The notes under the pieces were generated by a model. That model worked only from the letters and a program-made list of their open reading frames with translations, did not search any database and had not been told where the DNA came from. A program made the position numbers and the translations under genes. A stretch of 64,000 nucleotides of DNA, taken from Microtetraspora sp. NBRC 16547. GTDB taxonomy: Bacteria; Actinomycetota; Actinomycetes; Streptosporangiales; Streptosporangiaceae. Positions 8,945-16,374 of the stretch are shown here, piece after piece. Location: the NCBI RefSeq assembly GCF_030268965.1, contig NZ_BSSE01000005.1, forward strand, positions 186,001 to 250,000. The letters are read 5' to 3'. Positions within the stretch are counted from its first letter, which is position 1, and every line of letters starts with the position of its first letter.

Positions 8945-8968
8945 GCAAAGTTTCCTGTCAGCTTAGCG
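8945..8968. promoter_or_regulatory. ROK-box-like motif upstream of ROK 2
   Basis: GCAAAGTTTCCTGTCAGCTTAGCG matches the motif at 2663-2688 at most positions (shared core AAAGTTT, then TGT, AG and TTAGCG at the same spacing). It lies about 46 bases before the ROK 2 start and about 105 bases before the divergent EEP-domain gene. Function as an operator is inferred from the repetition in front of two paralogous regulators. Confidence 0.55.
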
Positions 8969-9073
8969 ATCAGGCCCCCCTGCCGCATCGGGCGGAAACC
9001 GCCGGATGCCGGGCTATTGCCCTCCCACACCAGAAGCACGAGGATCGCTCATGTCTTCGATAGAGGAGAGCGC

Positions 9074-10972
9074 ATGGCCGGACAGGTCACCGATCACCGC
9101 GACACCCCCACGATGCGGCGGATTCCTCCTCAGATCGGGACTGCGGCCGCCATCGCTCTGGGCGTGCTCCTGCTGACCGACACGCTGCGGGTTTTCCTGC
9201 CCTCACTGATCACCTTGTACGGCAGGGCCGGCGACACCCCGCCGGAACAGATGGGGATCTTCGCCGCGCTGTGGTTCGCGCTGCCCTTCGCCGCCATCCC
9301 GGTCGCGCGCCTCACCGGCGCCCGCCCGATCCAGATCTGCGGCGCCGTCCTCCTCATCGTGGCCCGGCTCGTCCTGCAGGCGGCCGACGGCGGCGATCTC
9401 CAGCTCTACGTCTCCGCGATCGGCGTGTGCGCCGGCCTCCTCTTCCTGTACGGCACCGCCCGCACGGCCGCACGTGAGGCGGTCCCCGTGGGCCTGGCCG
9501 CCGGGCTGGCGATCTCAACGATCGCGCACCTCCTGCTCGACCGGATGGACCTGGTCTGGCGGGACGGCCCGCTCCCCTGGCTCGCCGTCGCGGCGGTCTG
9601 CGCCGCCTTCCTCGCGTCCGTACGGCTCTCGCCCCCGTCAGGCGACCTCGCCCCCGCGCCCGTGTGGTTCCTGGCCGGACCGGCCCTCCTGTTGCTGGGC
9701 ATGACCTCGGGCGGCTTCGCCTTTCCTTTCGCGTTCATCGGCGTGGTCCTCCAGGTCGTCGCCCTGTGCTGGGGCGTCGTGACCGCGCGCACCGCCCGAT
9801 GGGGCTGGTGGAGCGTCATCCTCGTTCTGGCGACCCTGCTCTGGGCCGACGCACCGGCCTCGCCGCCCTCTCTCCTCGTCCCCCTGGCACTGGGCGCGTG
9901 CCTACGCTTCTGCGCGTGCGCCGCCACGCCCCCTGGCCGTCCTCCTCGCGCCGGCGTCGCCGCACTCGGCGGCATGGTGGTGTTCCTGGTCGCCACGTTC
10001 CTCTACTACGCGGCCTACGACACCGACCTCGGATTCCCCAACCTGGTGATCCCTGCCGCGGTGGCCGCGCTGGTGGCCGGCACGAGCGCGAAGGTCTCCC
10101 GGCGCCGCCTCCTCGTCCCCATCGCGTGGCCGTCCAGGAAGTGGCTGCCGTTCGCCCTGGGGCTGGGCCTGGTCACCGGACTGCTCACCTGGCATCCGGA
10201 GCCCGACCGGCGCGAAGCGGCTCAGCCCGAGTTCACCCTCATCACGTACAACATCAGGATGGGCTTCGGCCTCAAAGGACGGCTCGACCTGGACCGGATC
10301 GCCGACTGGGCCCGCGCGCAGCACCCGGACGTGGTGCTGCTCAGCGAGGTGGACCGGGGATGGATGCTCAACGGCGGCCACGACGACCTGGCCCGGATCG
10401 CCAAGGGCCTCGGCATGCGGTACTACTTCGCTCCCGCGGCCGACCCGCTCTGGGGCGACGCGCTGCTCACGAACCTTCCGGTCGAGGAGATCGCCTCGCA
10501 CCCTCTGGGCCGGCACGACTACCCCACCGGCGCCCAGGCCCAGGCGATCGTGCTCACTGTCAGCGGCAAGGAGGTCGGGATCGTGAACACCCATCTCCAG
10601 GCGCCGCCCGGCCAGGCTCCCGAAGTGGCGGCGATCGTACGGAACCTCACCGCCGGAAACTCCGCGACGAGCGCGGGAACCCTGGAAAACCCCGTGTCCA
10701 CGGCGGGACACGCCGGAGTGGCACGACCGGTGCTCCTGGCGGGGGACCTCAACACCACGCCGGACGACCCCGAGATGCGGATCCTCTCGGCTGCCGGGGT
10801 GTCCGACCCGCTGCTCGCGCTGGGAAACCCGCCCACGTCTCCGGCCGAGGCTCCGGAGGAGCGTATCGACCACGTGCTCATCTCCCCGGGACTCCAGGCG
10901 GTCGAGGCCCGGGTGCCGCGGGTGCCCTTCTCCGACCACCTTCCGGTCGTCGTACGGCTCCGCCTCGACTGA
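9074..10972 (+). CDS. Integral membrane protein with C-terminal endonuclease/exonuclease/phosphatase (EEP) domain
   Basis: A 632-residue protein. Roughly the first 370 residues are hydrophobic, with around ten predicted helices. The last 245 residues form an EEP hydrolase domain with the expected catalytic signposts in order: ITYNIRMG (Asn), LLSEVDRG (Glu), HLQAPPG, GDLNTTPDD (Asp/Asn) and FSDHLPV (His). Such domains hydrolyse phosphodiesters or phosphomonoesters in nucleic acids, inositol phosphates or lipids; the substrate cannot be told here. ATG 9074 has GAGGAGAG just upstream. An open frame extends back to 8513 but overlaps the ROK 2 gene. The architecture suggests a membrane-tethered phosphodiesterase. 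Confidence 0.8.
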   Translation: MAGQVTDHRDTPTMRRIPPQIGTAAAIALGVLLLTDTLRVFLPSLITLYGRAGDTPPEQMGIFAALWFALPFAAIPVARLTGARPIQICGAVLLIVARLVLQAADGGDLQLYVSAIGVCAGLLFLYGTARTAAREAVPVGLAAGLAISTIAHLLLDRMDLVWRDGPLPWLAVAAVCAAFLASVRLSPPSGDLAPAPVWFLAGPALLLLGMTSGGFAFPFAFIGVVLQVVALCWGVVTARTARWGWWSVILVLATLLWADAPASPPSLLVPLALGACLRFCACAATPPGRPPRAGVAALGGMVVFLVATFLYYAAYDTDLGFPNLVIPAAVAALVAGTSAKVSRRRLLVPIAWPSRKWLPFALGLGLVTGLLTWHPEPDRREAAQPEFTLITYNIRMGFGLKGRLDLDRIADWARAQHPDVVLLSEVDRGWMLNGGHDDLARIAKGLGMRYYFAPAADPLWGDALLTNLPVEEIASHPLGRHDYPTGAQAQAIVLTVSGKEVGIVNTHLQAPPGQAPEVAAIVRNLTAGNSATSAGTLENPVSTAGHAGVARPVLLAGDLNTTPDDPEMRILSAAGVSDPLLALGNPPTSPAEAPEERIDHVLISPGLQAVEARVPRVPFSDHLPVVVRLRLD

Positions 10973-11028
10973 CGGCGGGTTGACGGCGGCGCTGACGGCG
11001 GGGCTGACGACAGCGCTGACGACATGGC
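10970..11028. repeat. Five imperfect tandem 12-bp units after the EEP gene
   Basis: Units beginning TGACGGCGG or TGACGACA start at 10970, 10981, 10993, 11005 and 11017; the first unit is 11 bases long and includes the EEP stop codon. The array lies just ahead of the leaderless promoter of the Rrf2 regulator. It may be a slippage-prone minisatellite. Confidence 0.75.
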
Positions 11029-11061
11029 GCGAGGCGGCGTCGAACCACTGCCAACCAGGCG

Positions 11062-11067
11062 GGATAA
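11062..11067 (+). promoter_or_regulatory. -10 element of a leaderless promoter for the Rrf2 regulator
   Basis: GATAAT lies eight bases before ATG 11076, and no ribosome-binding site separates them. A transcript starting 7-9 bases downstream of this hexamer would begin at or just before the start codon. The -35 region (about 11039-11044) is poor. Confidence 0.55.
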
Positions 11068-11075
11068 TCGACTAC

Positions 11076-11540
11076 ATGCGACTTTCTGCCCGTGTTGACT
11101 ACGCTCTCCGTGCCGCCGCCGAGCTCGCCGCCGCGGGTGAGGGACCAACAACCGTGGGCGAGCTCGCCAAGGGTCAGGACATGCCTCCCAAATACCTGGA
11201 GAACATTTTGCTCCAGATGCGCCGCGCCGGACTGGTTCGCGGTCAGCGCGGCCCGGAAGGCGGCTACGTCCTGGCCCGGCCGGCCGACAAGATCTCCCTG
11301 GCCGACGTGATAAGGGCGGTGGACGGCCCGCTGGCCAACGTGCGCGGCGAGCGCCCGGAGCACGTGGGCTACACGGGAGCGGCCGAAGCGCTGCAGCAGG
11401 TGTGGATCGCGTTGCGCGCCAGCGAGCGGGCCATCTTGGAAGAGGTCACGCTGGAGCAGATCGCCAAGGGTGAGCTGCCCGCGCGGGTCACCGACCTCAC
11501 GGCCGACCCGTCCGCCTGGAACTCGCACACGCCGGTCTGA
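11076..11540 (+). CDS. Rrf2-family transcriptional regulator
   Basis: A 154-residue winged-helix regulator beginning MRLSARVDYALRAA, a signature start of the Rrf2 family, with the recognition helix region (PPKYLENILLQMRRAGLV) and the wing (GPEGGYVLARP). The family includes IscR, NsrR, RsrR and CymR. The three cysteines that hold an iron-sulfur cluster in IscR/NsrR are absent; there is no cysteine at all, so it more likely resembles CymR or a cluster-free member. It precedes the DNA glycosylase gene by one base, so the two may share a transcript. Confidence 0.88.
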   Translation: MRLSARVDYALRAAAELAAAGEGPTTVGELAKGQDMPPKYLENILLQMRRAGLVRGQRGPEGGYVLARPADKISLADVIRAVDGPLANVRGERPEHVGYTGAAEALQQVWIALRASERAILEEVTLEQIAKGELPARVTDLTADPSAWNSHTPV

Positions 11541-11541
11541 C

Positions 11542-12327
11542 ATGCCCGAGGGCGACGCGGTCTACCGGGCGGCGAAGCGGCTGCGCCGGGCGCTCGACGG
11601 CCGGGTGCTCACCCGATCGGACTTCCGGGTGCCCCGGCACGCCACCGCCGACCTGCGTGGCCGTGCCGTCCTCGGGACCGTCTCCCGTGGAAAGCACCTG
11701 CTCACCCGGGTGGAGGGCGGCCTCACGATCCACACTCACCTGCGGATGGACGGCGCCTGGCGGGTCGTTCCCGCGGACCGGCCCGCGCCGCGCGGCGACG
11801 TCGTACGACTCATCCTCGCCAACGCGGAGTGGCAGGCCGTCGGGACGAAGCTGGGCGTGGTCGATCTGCTGCGCGGCGACCGGGAGGACCGGGTCGTCGG
11901 CCATCTCGGGCCCGACCTGCTCGGCCCCGACTGGGACGCGGCCGCGGCCGTACGGAATCTGCGCGGGGTGTCGGAGACCACCATCGGAGAGGCGCTACTC
12001 GATCAGCGGAACCTGGCGGGGATCGGCACGATCTGGCGGGCCGAGACGCTTTTTCTCGCGCGTCTGTCGCCGTGGCGGATGGTCGGATCCATGTCGGCGG
12101 ATGAACTCGAGAACCTGGTCACACTCGCCCACCGGCTCATGGAGGCGAGCAAGGACGCTCCGGCACCGGTCACCACGGGTGACGCTCGGCCCGGACGGGC
12201 GTTCTATGTGTACGGCAGGGCACGCCGCTCCTGCCGGCGTTGCGGGAACCCGGTCAGCGTTGGGGAACTCGGGCCGCAGCCCTACGAACGATTGATCTTC
12301 TGGTGCCGCTCCTGTCAGGGAGATTAG
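11542..12327 (+). CDS. Fpg/Nei-family DNA glycosylase/AP lyase (endonuclease VIII type)
   Basis: A 261-residue base-excision-repair enzyme that removes oxidised bases and nicks the abasic site. The N-terminus PEGD supplies the catalytic proline (after Met removal) and glutamate; the Asp at position 5 fits actinobacterial Nei rather than Fpg (PELP). The helix-two-turn-helix region contains [17 protein letters not shown]. The C-terminal zinc finger is complete with four cysteines (CRRC and CRSC). The gene ends four bases inside the convergent clgR end. Activity is very likely; the exact lesion preference is not readable from sequence. Confidence 0.9.
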   Translation: MPEGDAVYRAAKRLRRALDGRVLTRSDFRVPRHATADLRGRAVLGTVSRGKHLLTRVEGGLTIHTHLRMDGAWRVVPADRPAPRGDVVRLILANAEWQAVGTKLGVVDLLRGDREDRVVGHLGPDLLGPDWDAAAAVRNLRGVSETTIGEALLDQRNLAGIGTIWRAETLFLARLSPWRMVGSMSADELENLVTLAHRLMEASKDAPAPVTTGDARPGRAFYVYGRARRSCRRCGNPVSVGELGPQPYERLIFWCRSCQGD

Positions 12328-12689
12328 GCGGCGACCATGTCCTTGACCTCGGGGAAACCGTCGAACTCGGGGCCGGGAAGGCCACCGGGAACGGTCTCCG
12401 GAATCGGCAGCCGCTCGTGCTCGGGCATGTCGGCCAGGACCGGGGCATGCTGGAGCTCGGCAAGCGCGAACTGGTCGGAAACCTCACGAAGCACCTGCGA
12501 GAGCGGAACACCGAGGGCGCCGCAGATCGAGGCGAGCAGCTCCGAGGACGCCTCCTTCTGACCGCGCTCCACCTCGGACAGGTAACCGAGTGAGACACGC
12601 GCCAGGGTGGAGACCTCACGCAGGGTGCGGTTCTGCCGCACCCGCAGCCGCCGCAGCACATCACCGAGCAGCTGACGCAGCAGGACCAT
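12324..12689 (-). CDS. ClgR-type XRE transcriptional activator
   Basis: A 121-residue helix-turn-helix protein with [30 protein letters not shown], nearly identical to ClgR, the activator of clp protease and lon genes in actinobacteria, which is itself a Clp substrate. It ends in AA, which fits the C-terminal degron known for ClgR. Start ATG 12689 ([12 protein letters not shown]) agrees with known ClgR length and has GGGAGG upstream; an in-frame extension to 12917 is basic, low-complexity and unlike the family. Its neighbour cinA and pgsA further on match the usual actinobacterial order. Confidence 0.9.
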   Translation of the reverse strand: MVLLRQLLGDVLRRLRVRQNRTLREVSTLARVSLGYLSEVERGQKEASSELLASICGALGVPLSQVLREVSDQFALAELQHAPVLADMPEHERLPIPETVPGGLPGPEFDGFPEVKDMVAA

Positions 12690-12942
12690 CTGTCGCTCCC
12701 TCCCGAGCGCAGGCGTCTTCACGGCGCTCCGCGCGGTCGGTTCATATCGCCCGTTCTTCGAACGCCCTTCGTACATAGTCCTCGCCGTCATCATTGGTTC
12801 GTTCGGCCCTTTCCCCGGCCGCTTTCCGGACTTGCTCCTCGCCGATGGCTCACGGACCTCACTCACAGCTCCACCGTACCCGTATCGAGCGACACCGCGG
12901 CAGACCGTCGTGAGCATGTTCGCTGGTGACGTAACGCGGTAA

Positions 12943-13440
12943 TCACCCCGATTGTTCCCCCAAATTTGCTTCTAGCACACCTCTCAGCAGCTCCAAGGCC
13001 TCCTGGGCCGTGGCCTCGCGAATCCGCTCCCTGGACCCGTTCAACATCATGTTCCGGTGCCAGACGCGGCCCTCCGGACCGCAGACCGCGGCATACACGG
13101 TGCCGACCGCCTTGCCGTCCTGCATGTCAGGGCCGGCCACGCCCGTGACGGCCAGGCCGTAGTCGGACTCCGTGAGATCACGGACTCCCTTGGCCATGGC
13201 GGCCGCGACATCCGGGTGCACGGCGCCTTCCCGCTCCAGCAGGTCGGCCGGCACCCCGAGCAGCTTGATCTTCAGTTCGGTCGCGTAGGCGATCACGCCG
13301 CCGCGGAATGCGGCCGAGGCGCCCATCGGATCGGTCAGCGCGGCCCCGATCAGACCACCCGTCAGCGACTCGGCCACCGCGGCGGTGGCCCCCTGCCGGA
13401 CCAGCAGCGACAGGATCTGTCCTGCGGCGAAGCCCCTCAC
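12943..13440 (-). CDS. Nicotinamide-nucleotide amidase (CinA C-terminal domain, PncC)
   Basis: A 165-residue stand-alone CinA C-terminal domain that deamidates nicotinamide mononucleotide in NAD recycling. Visible family motifs are [19 protein letters not shown], with the catalytic Ser/Thr region, and [20 protein letters not shown]. The N-terminal COG1058 domain of full CinA is absent, as is common in actinobacteria. Its GTG start overlaps the pgsA stop (GTGA), so it is translationally coupled to pgsA in a rimO-pgsA-cinA operon. Confidence 0.93.
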   Translation of the reverse strand: MRGFAAGQILSLLVRQGATAAVAESLTGGLIGAALTDPMGASAAFRGGVIAYATELKIKLLGVPADLLEREGAVHPDVAAAMAKGVRDLTESDYGLAVTGVAGPDMQDGKAVGTVYAAVCGPEGRVWHRNMMLNGSRERIREATAQEALELLRGVLEANLGEQSG

Positions 13441-14093
13441 TCGGCGCGCGACCTCCTCGCCACCTGGCGCAGCCGGACCGCCCGGACCACGTAGTCGACA
13501 CCCGTGCCGACGGTGACGGCCAGCGCCAGTCCCATCAGCAGCCACCGGACCAGGTCCGGTGCCTGCGGCAGGATGTAGAACGCGATCGCCGCGATCTGCA
13601 GGACGGTCTTCACCTTCCCGCCGTAGCTGGCCGGAATCACGCCGTGCCGGATGACTATGAACCGGAGCAGGGTCACCCCCGCCTCCCTGGCGATGATCAC
13701 GTTGGTGATCCACCAGGAGATCTCACCGAGGAGCGACAGGCTCACCAGTGCGGCACCGATCAGAGCCTTGTCGGCGATCGGATCCGCGATCTTACCGAAG
13801 TCGGTGATCAGGCCGTATCTGCGGGCCAGCCACCCGTCGAGCTGGTCGGTCAGCGAGGCGATCAGGAAGACCGCGAGGGCGGCGTACCGCCAGCCCTCCC
13901 CGTCCATGAAGAGGAACGCCGTGAAGACCGGAACGATCATCAGCCGCGCGATGGTCAGAGCGTTCGCGATGTTCCATGTGCTGACCAGGCGGACGGGAGC
14001 CTCGGCCGGCTCGGCGATCCGGGTCGCCTGCGGCTCCGGGACGATCTCCGGCGGGCTCGCCGCGCTCACCGGCGGCTCGCTGCGCTCGGTCAT
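13437..14093 (-). CDS. CDP-diacylglycerol--glycerol-3-phosphate 3-phosphatidyltransferase
   Basis: A 218-residue integral membrane enzyme making phosphatidylglycerol phosphate. The CDP-alcohol phosphotransferase signature is complete: [12 protein letters not shown] followed by [13 protein letters not shown], giving the DxxDGxxAR...GxxxDxxxD pattern. About 35 hydrophilic residues precede the first helix ([12 protein letters not shown]). Its start overlaps the rimO stop by 4 bases and its stop overlaps cinA, so the three genes are one operon. The family also includes cardiolipin synthases of this type; pgsA is favoured by synteny. Confidence 0.92.
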   Translation of the reverse strand: MTERSEPPVSAASPPEIVPEPQATRIAEPAEAPVRLVSTWNIANALTIARLMIVPVFTAFLFMDGEGWRYAALAVFLIASLTDQLDGWLARRYGLITDFGKIADPIADKALIGAALVSLSLLGEISWWITNVIIAREAGVTLLRFIVIRHGVIPASYGGKVKTVLQIAAIAFYILPQAPDLVRWLLMGLALAVTVGTGVDYVVRAVRLRQVARRSRAE

Positions 14094-15499
14094 GGACCGG
14101 CCTTGATCCGGGCGATCAGGTCAACCCCCTCCGAGTCGACGGCGACGGCGGGGACGATCTGCCCGGGCACCAGGCCGATGCCCTGGACGGTGACCGAACC
14201 GTCCACCTCCGGCCCCTGGTGGGCCGCGCGCCCCTCGTAGCCGCCGTCTCCCAGATCCTCCTCGATGAGGACCTCGAGGTCGGTGCCGATGCGCTCCTCC
14301 GCCCGCTGGGCGACGAGCTCCTCGGCCAGCTCGGACAGCGCGGCGACCCGCTCGTCCACGATCTCCTGGTCGAGCTTGCCGTCGAAGGAGGCCGCCTCCG
14401 TGCCTTCCTCGTCGGAATAGCCGAAGACGCCGATGACGTCGAGCCTGGCCTCCTCCAGGAAGGCGACCAGCTCGTCGAAGTGCTCCTGGGTCTCGCCCGG
14501 GAAGCCCACGATGAAGTTCGAGCGCACGCCCGCCTCGGGAGCGCGCTCGCGGATCTGCTCCAGCAGGTCGAGGAACCGCCGGGGGTCGCCGAACCGCCGC
14601 ATCCGCCGCAGCACCGGCCCGCTGGCGTGCTGGAACGACAGGTCGAAGTACGGCGCCACGCCCTCGGTCGAGGCGATCACGTCCAGCAGGCCGGGCCGCA
14701 GCTCGGCCGGCTGGAGGTAGCTGACCCTGACCCGCTCGATGCCGTCGGTCGCGGCCAGCCGGGGCAGCAGTGCCTCCAGCGCCCTCAGGTCACCCAGGTC
14801 CTTGCCGTAGGACGTGGAGTTCTCGCTGACCAGGACGAGCTCCTTGACGCCCTGCTCGGCCAGCCAGCGGGCCTCCGCGAGCAGGTCCTCGGGGCTCCTG
14901 GAGACGTACGCGCCGCGGAAGGCCGGGATGGCGCAGAAGCTGCACCGCCGGTCGCAGCCGGAGGCGAGCTTCAGCGAGGCCACCGGTCCGCCGCTGAGCC
15001 GCTTGCGCAGCATGCGCGGCCCGCTGGCCGGGGCCAACCCCTCGGGCAGATCGCCGCCGTGGCCGGGGATCTGGGCTCGTGCCGCCTGACGCTCGACCGG
15101 GCTGATCGGCAGCAGCAGGCGGCGGTCGCGCGGCGTGTGCGGCTTCAGCGCACGGCCGGCCACGACGTCGTCAAGCCGCTCCCCGATCGAGGCGTAATCG
15201 TCGAAGGAGATCACCGCGGCGGCCTCGGGGAGCGCTTCGGCGAGCTGGTCGCCGTAGCGCTCCGCCATGCATCCGGCCGCCACGACCTTGGCGCCGGAGT
15301 CCGCCGCCGCGAGCAGCGTGTCGATCGAATCCTTCTTCGCCGAATCGATGAAGCCACAGGTGTTGACGACGATGACGTCGGGGGCGTCATCGCCCATCTG
15401 CCAGCCTGCGGCTTCAAGGCGTGCGGCCAGCTCTTCGGAGTCCACCTCGTTGCGCGCGCAACCCAGGGTGACCAGCGATACGGTTCGGCGAGAAGACAT
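14090..15499 (-). CDS. Ribosomal protein S12 methylthiotransferase RimO
   Basis: A 469-residue radical-SAM enzyme that methylthiolates an aspartate of ribosomal protein S12. The UPF0004 domain holds cluster cysteines 14, 48 and 77 ([25 protein letters not shown]); the radical-SAM loop is [12 protein letters not shown] with Cys182, 186 and 189; a TRAM domain ends the protein. A longer than usual linker (about residues 120-170) separates the first two domains. It heads the rimO-pgsA-cinA operon, 30 bases downstream of the RodZ-like gene. Confidence 0.95.
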   Translation of the reverse strand: MSSRRTVSLVTLGCARNEVDSEELAARLEAAGWQMGDDAPDVIVVNTCGFIDSAKKDSIDTLLAAADSGAKVVAAGCMAERYGDQLAEALPEAAAVISFDDYASIGERLDDVVAGRALKPHTPRDRRLLLPISPVERQAARAQIPGHGGDLPEGLAPASGPRMLRKRLSGGPVASLKLASGCDRRCSFCAIPAFRGAYVSRSPEDLLAEARWLAEQGVKELVLVSENSTSYGKDLGDLRALEALLPRLAATDGIERVRVSYLQPAELRPGLLDVIASTEGVAPYFDLSFQHASGPVLRRMRRFGDPRRFLDLLEQIRERAPEAGVRSNFIVGFPGETQEHFDELVAFLEEARLDVIGVFGYSDEEGTEAASFDGKLDQEIVDERVAALSELAEELVAQRAEERIGTDLEVLIEEDLGDGGYEGRAAHQGPEVDGSVTVQGIGLVPGQIVPAVAVDSEGVDLIARIKAGP

Positions 15500-15528
15500 G
15501 ATGAAACTACGGTATCGGGAGTCGACCC

Positions 15529-16245
15529 CTAACGGGGACCCGGGACTCCCGGCCCGTAGGTGCGCCGCAGCATCTCTCCCTTCTTGCCCGGCGTGCCGAG
15601 GTCCTTGCCGTTGACCTCGAGACGGACTGCCCCCGCGTCACCGAAGACGACTTTGACCTGGTCACGGGCCTTCCAGGTGGAGGTCTTACCCTTCGCGACG
15701 GTGCCCTGGAAGAGCTGGTGGCCCGCCCCGTCCTTGACGTCGAGCCAGGACGACCTCTTCGCGATGACCGTGAGCACGACCATGTCGCTCGCCGCCTTCG
15801 CCGCGTCGTGCTCGGCCGCGGGGGCCTTCCTGCTGTGCGCCGCCGTCTCCTGGACGGCATCGCCGGAACCGCCGAGCAGCCGGACGATCCCGAAGATCAC
15901 GGCGACTGCCAGCGCGAGCGCGAGCGCCACGGTCCAGTTGGGCGTCCTGCGCCCGCGTATGCCGAGTGATCGTCCGGCCTTGAACACGCTCGCCGCGCGT
16001 ACCGGTATGACGGACCCGCCGCGGAGATCGTCGTACTGCCTGACCATCTCGTCGGGGTCCAGCCCGACCGCTCTGGAGATCGCGCGGAGGTGCCCGCGCA
16101 CGTAGAACTCGCCTCCGCAGAGCGAGAAGTCGTCCCGCTCCATGCCCTCGATTATGGTCTCGCGTATGCGCGTGCGCTGGCTGAGCTGACTGACCGTCAT
16201 GCCCATCCGCTCTCGCGCCTCCGCCAGAGCTTCGCCAATGCTCAT
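15529..16245 (-). CDS. RodZ-like helix-turn-helix membrane protein
   Basis: A 238-residue protein with an N-terminal HTH_25 domain (about residues 1-75, [20 protein letters not shown]), one transmembrane helix (about 103-124) and an extracytoplasmic DUF4115-type domain with [17 protein letters not shown]. This is the architecture of RodZ, which links MreB to the cell-wall machinery in rods; in actinomycetes the role is less clear. It lies between ftsK and rimO, a common actinobacterial order. Confidence 0.88.
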   Translation of the reverse strand: MSIGEALAEARERMGMTVSQLSQRTRIRETIIEGMERDDFSLCGGEFYVRGHLRAISRAVGLDPDEMVRQYDDLRGGSVIPVRAASVFKAGRSLGIRGRRTPNWTVALALALAVAVIFGIVRLLGGSGDAVQETAAHSRKAPAAEHDAAKAASDMVVLTVIAKRSSWLDVKDGAGHQLFQGTVAKGKTSTWKARDQVKVVFGDAGAVRLEVNGKDLGTPGKKGEMLRRTYGPGVPGPR

Positions 16246-16374
16246 AGCTTCCGCCCCCCGAAACGGCTACGCCCGGAACCATACCCCGTCATCGACGTTG
16301 CGTAGTTGGTCCCATTCAACCAGTAGTCGATCCATGGCGGCACAACGGGGGCACCCCGCACGGTAATTTCCCGG

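Noticed and set aside
12752-12764. CGTTC-TTC-GAACG palindrome upstream of clgR, considered as a LexA (SOS) box
   Set aside because: Half-sites are in the opposite order and spacing to the actinobacterial GAAC-N4-GTTC box; no SOS gene is adjacent.
12690-12917. N-terminal extension of ClgR
   Set aside because: Basic low-complexity residues unlike ClgR; the shorter start has a good ribosome-binding site and the right length.
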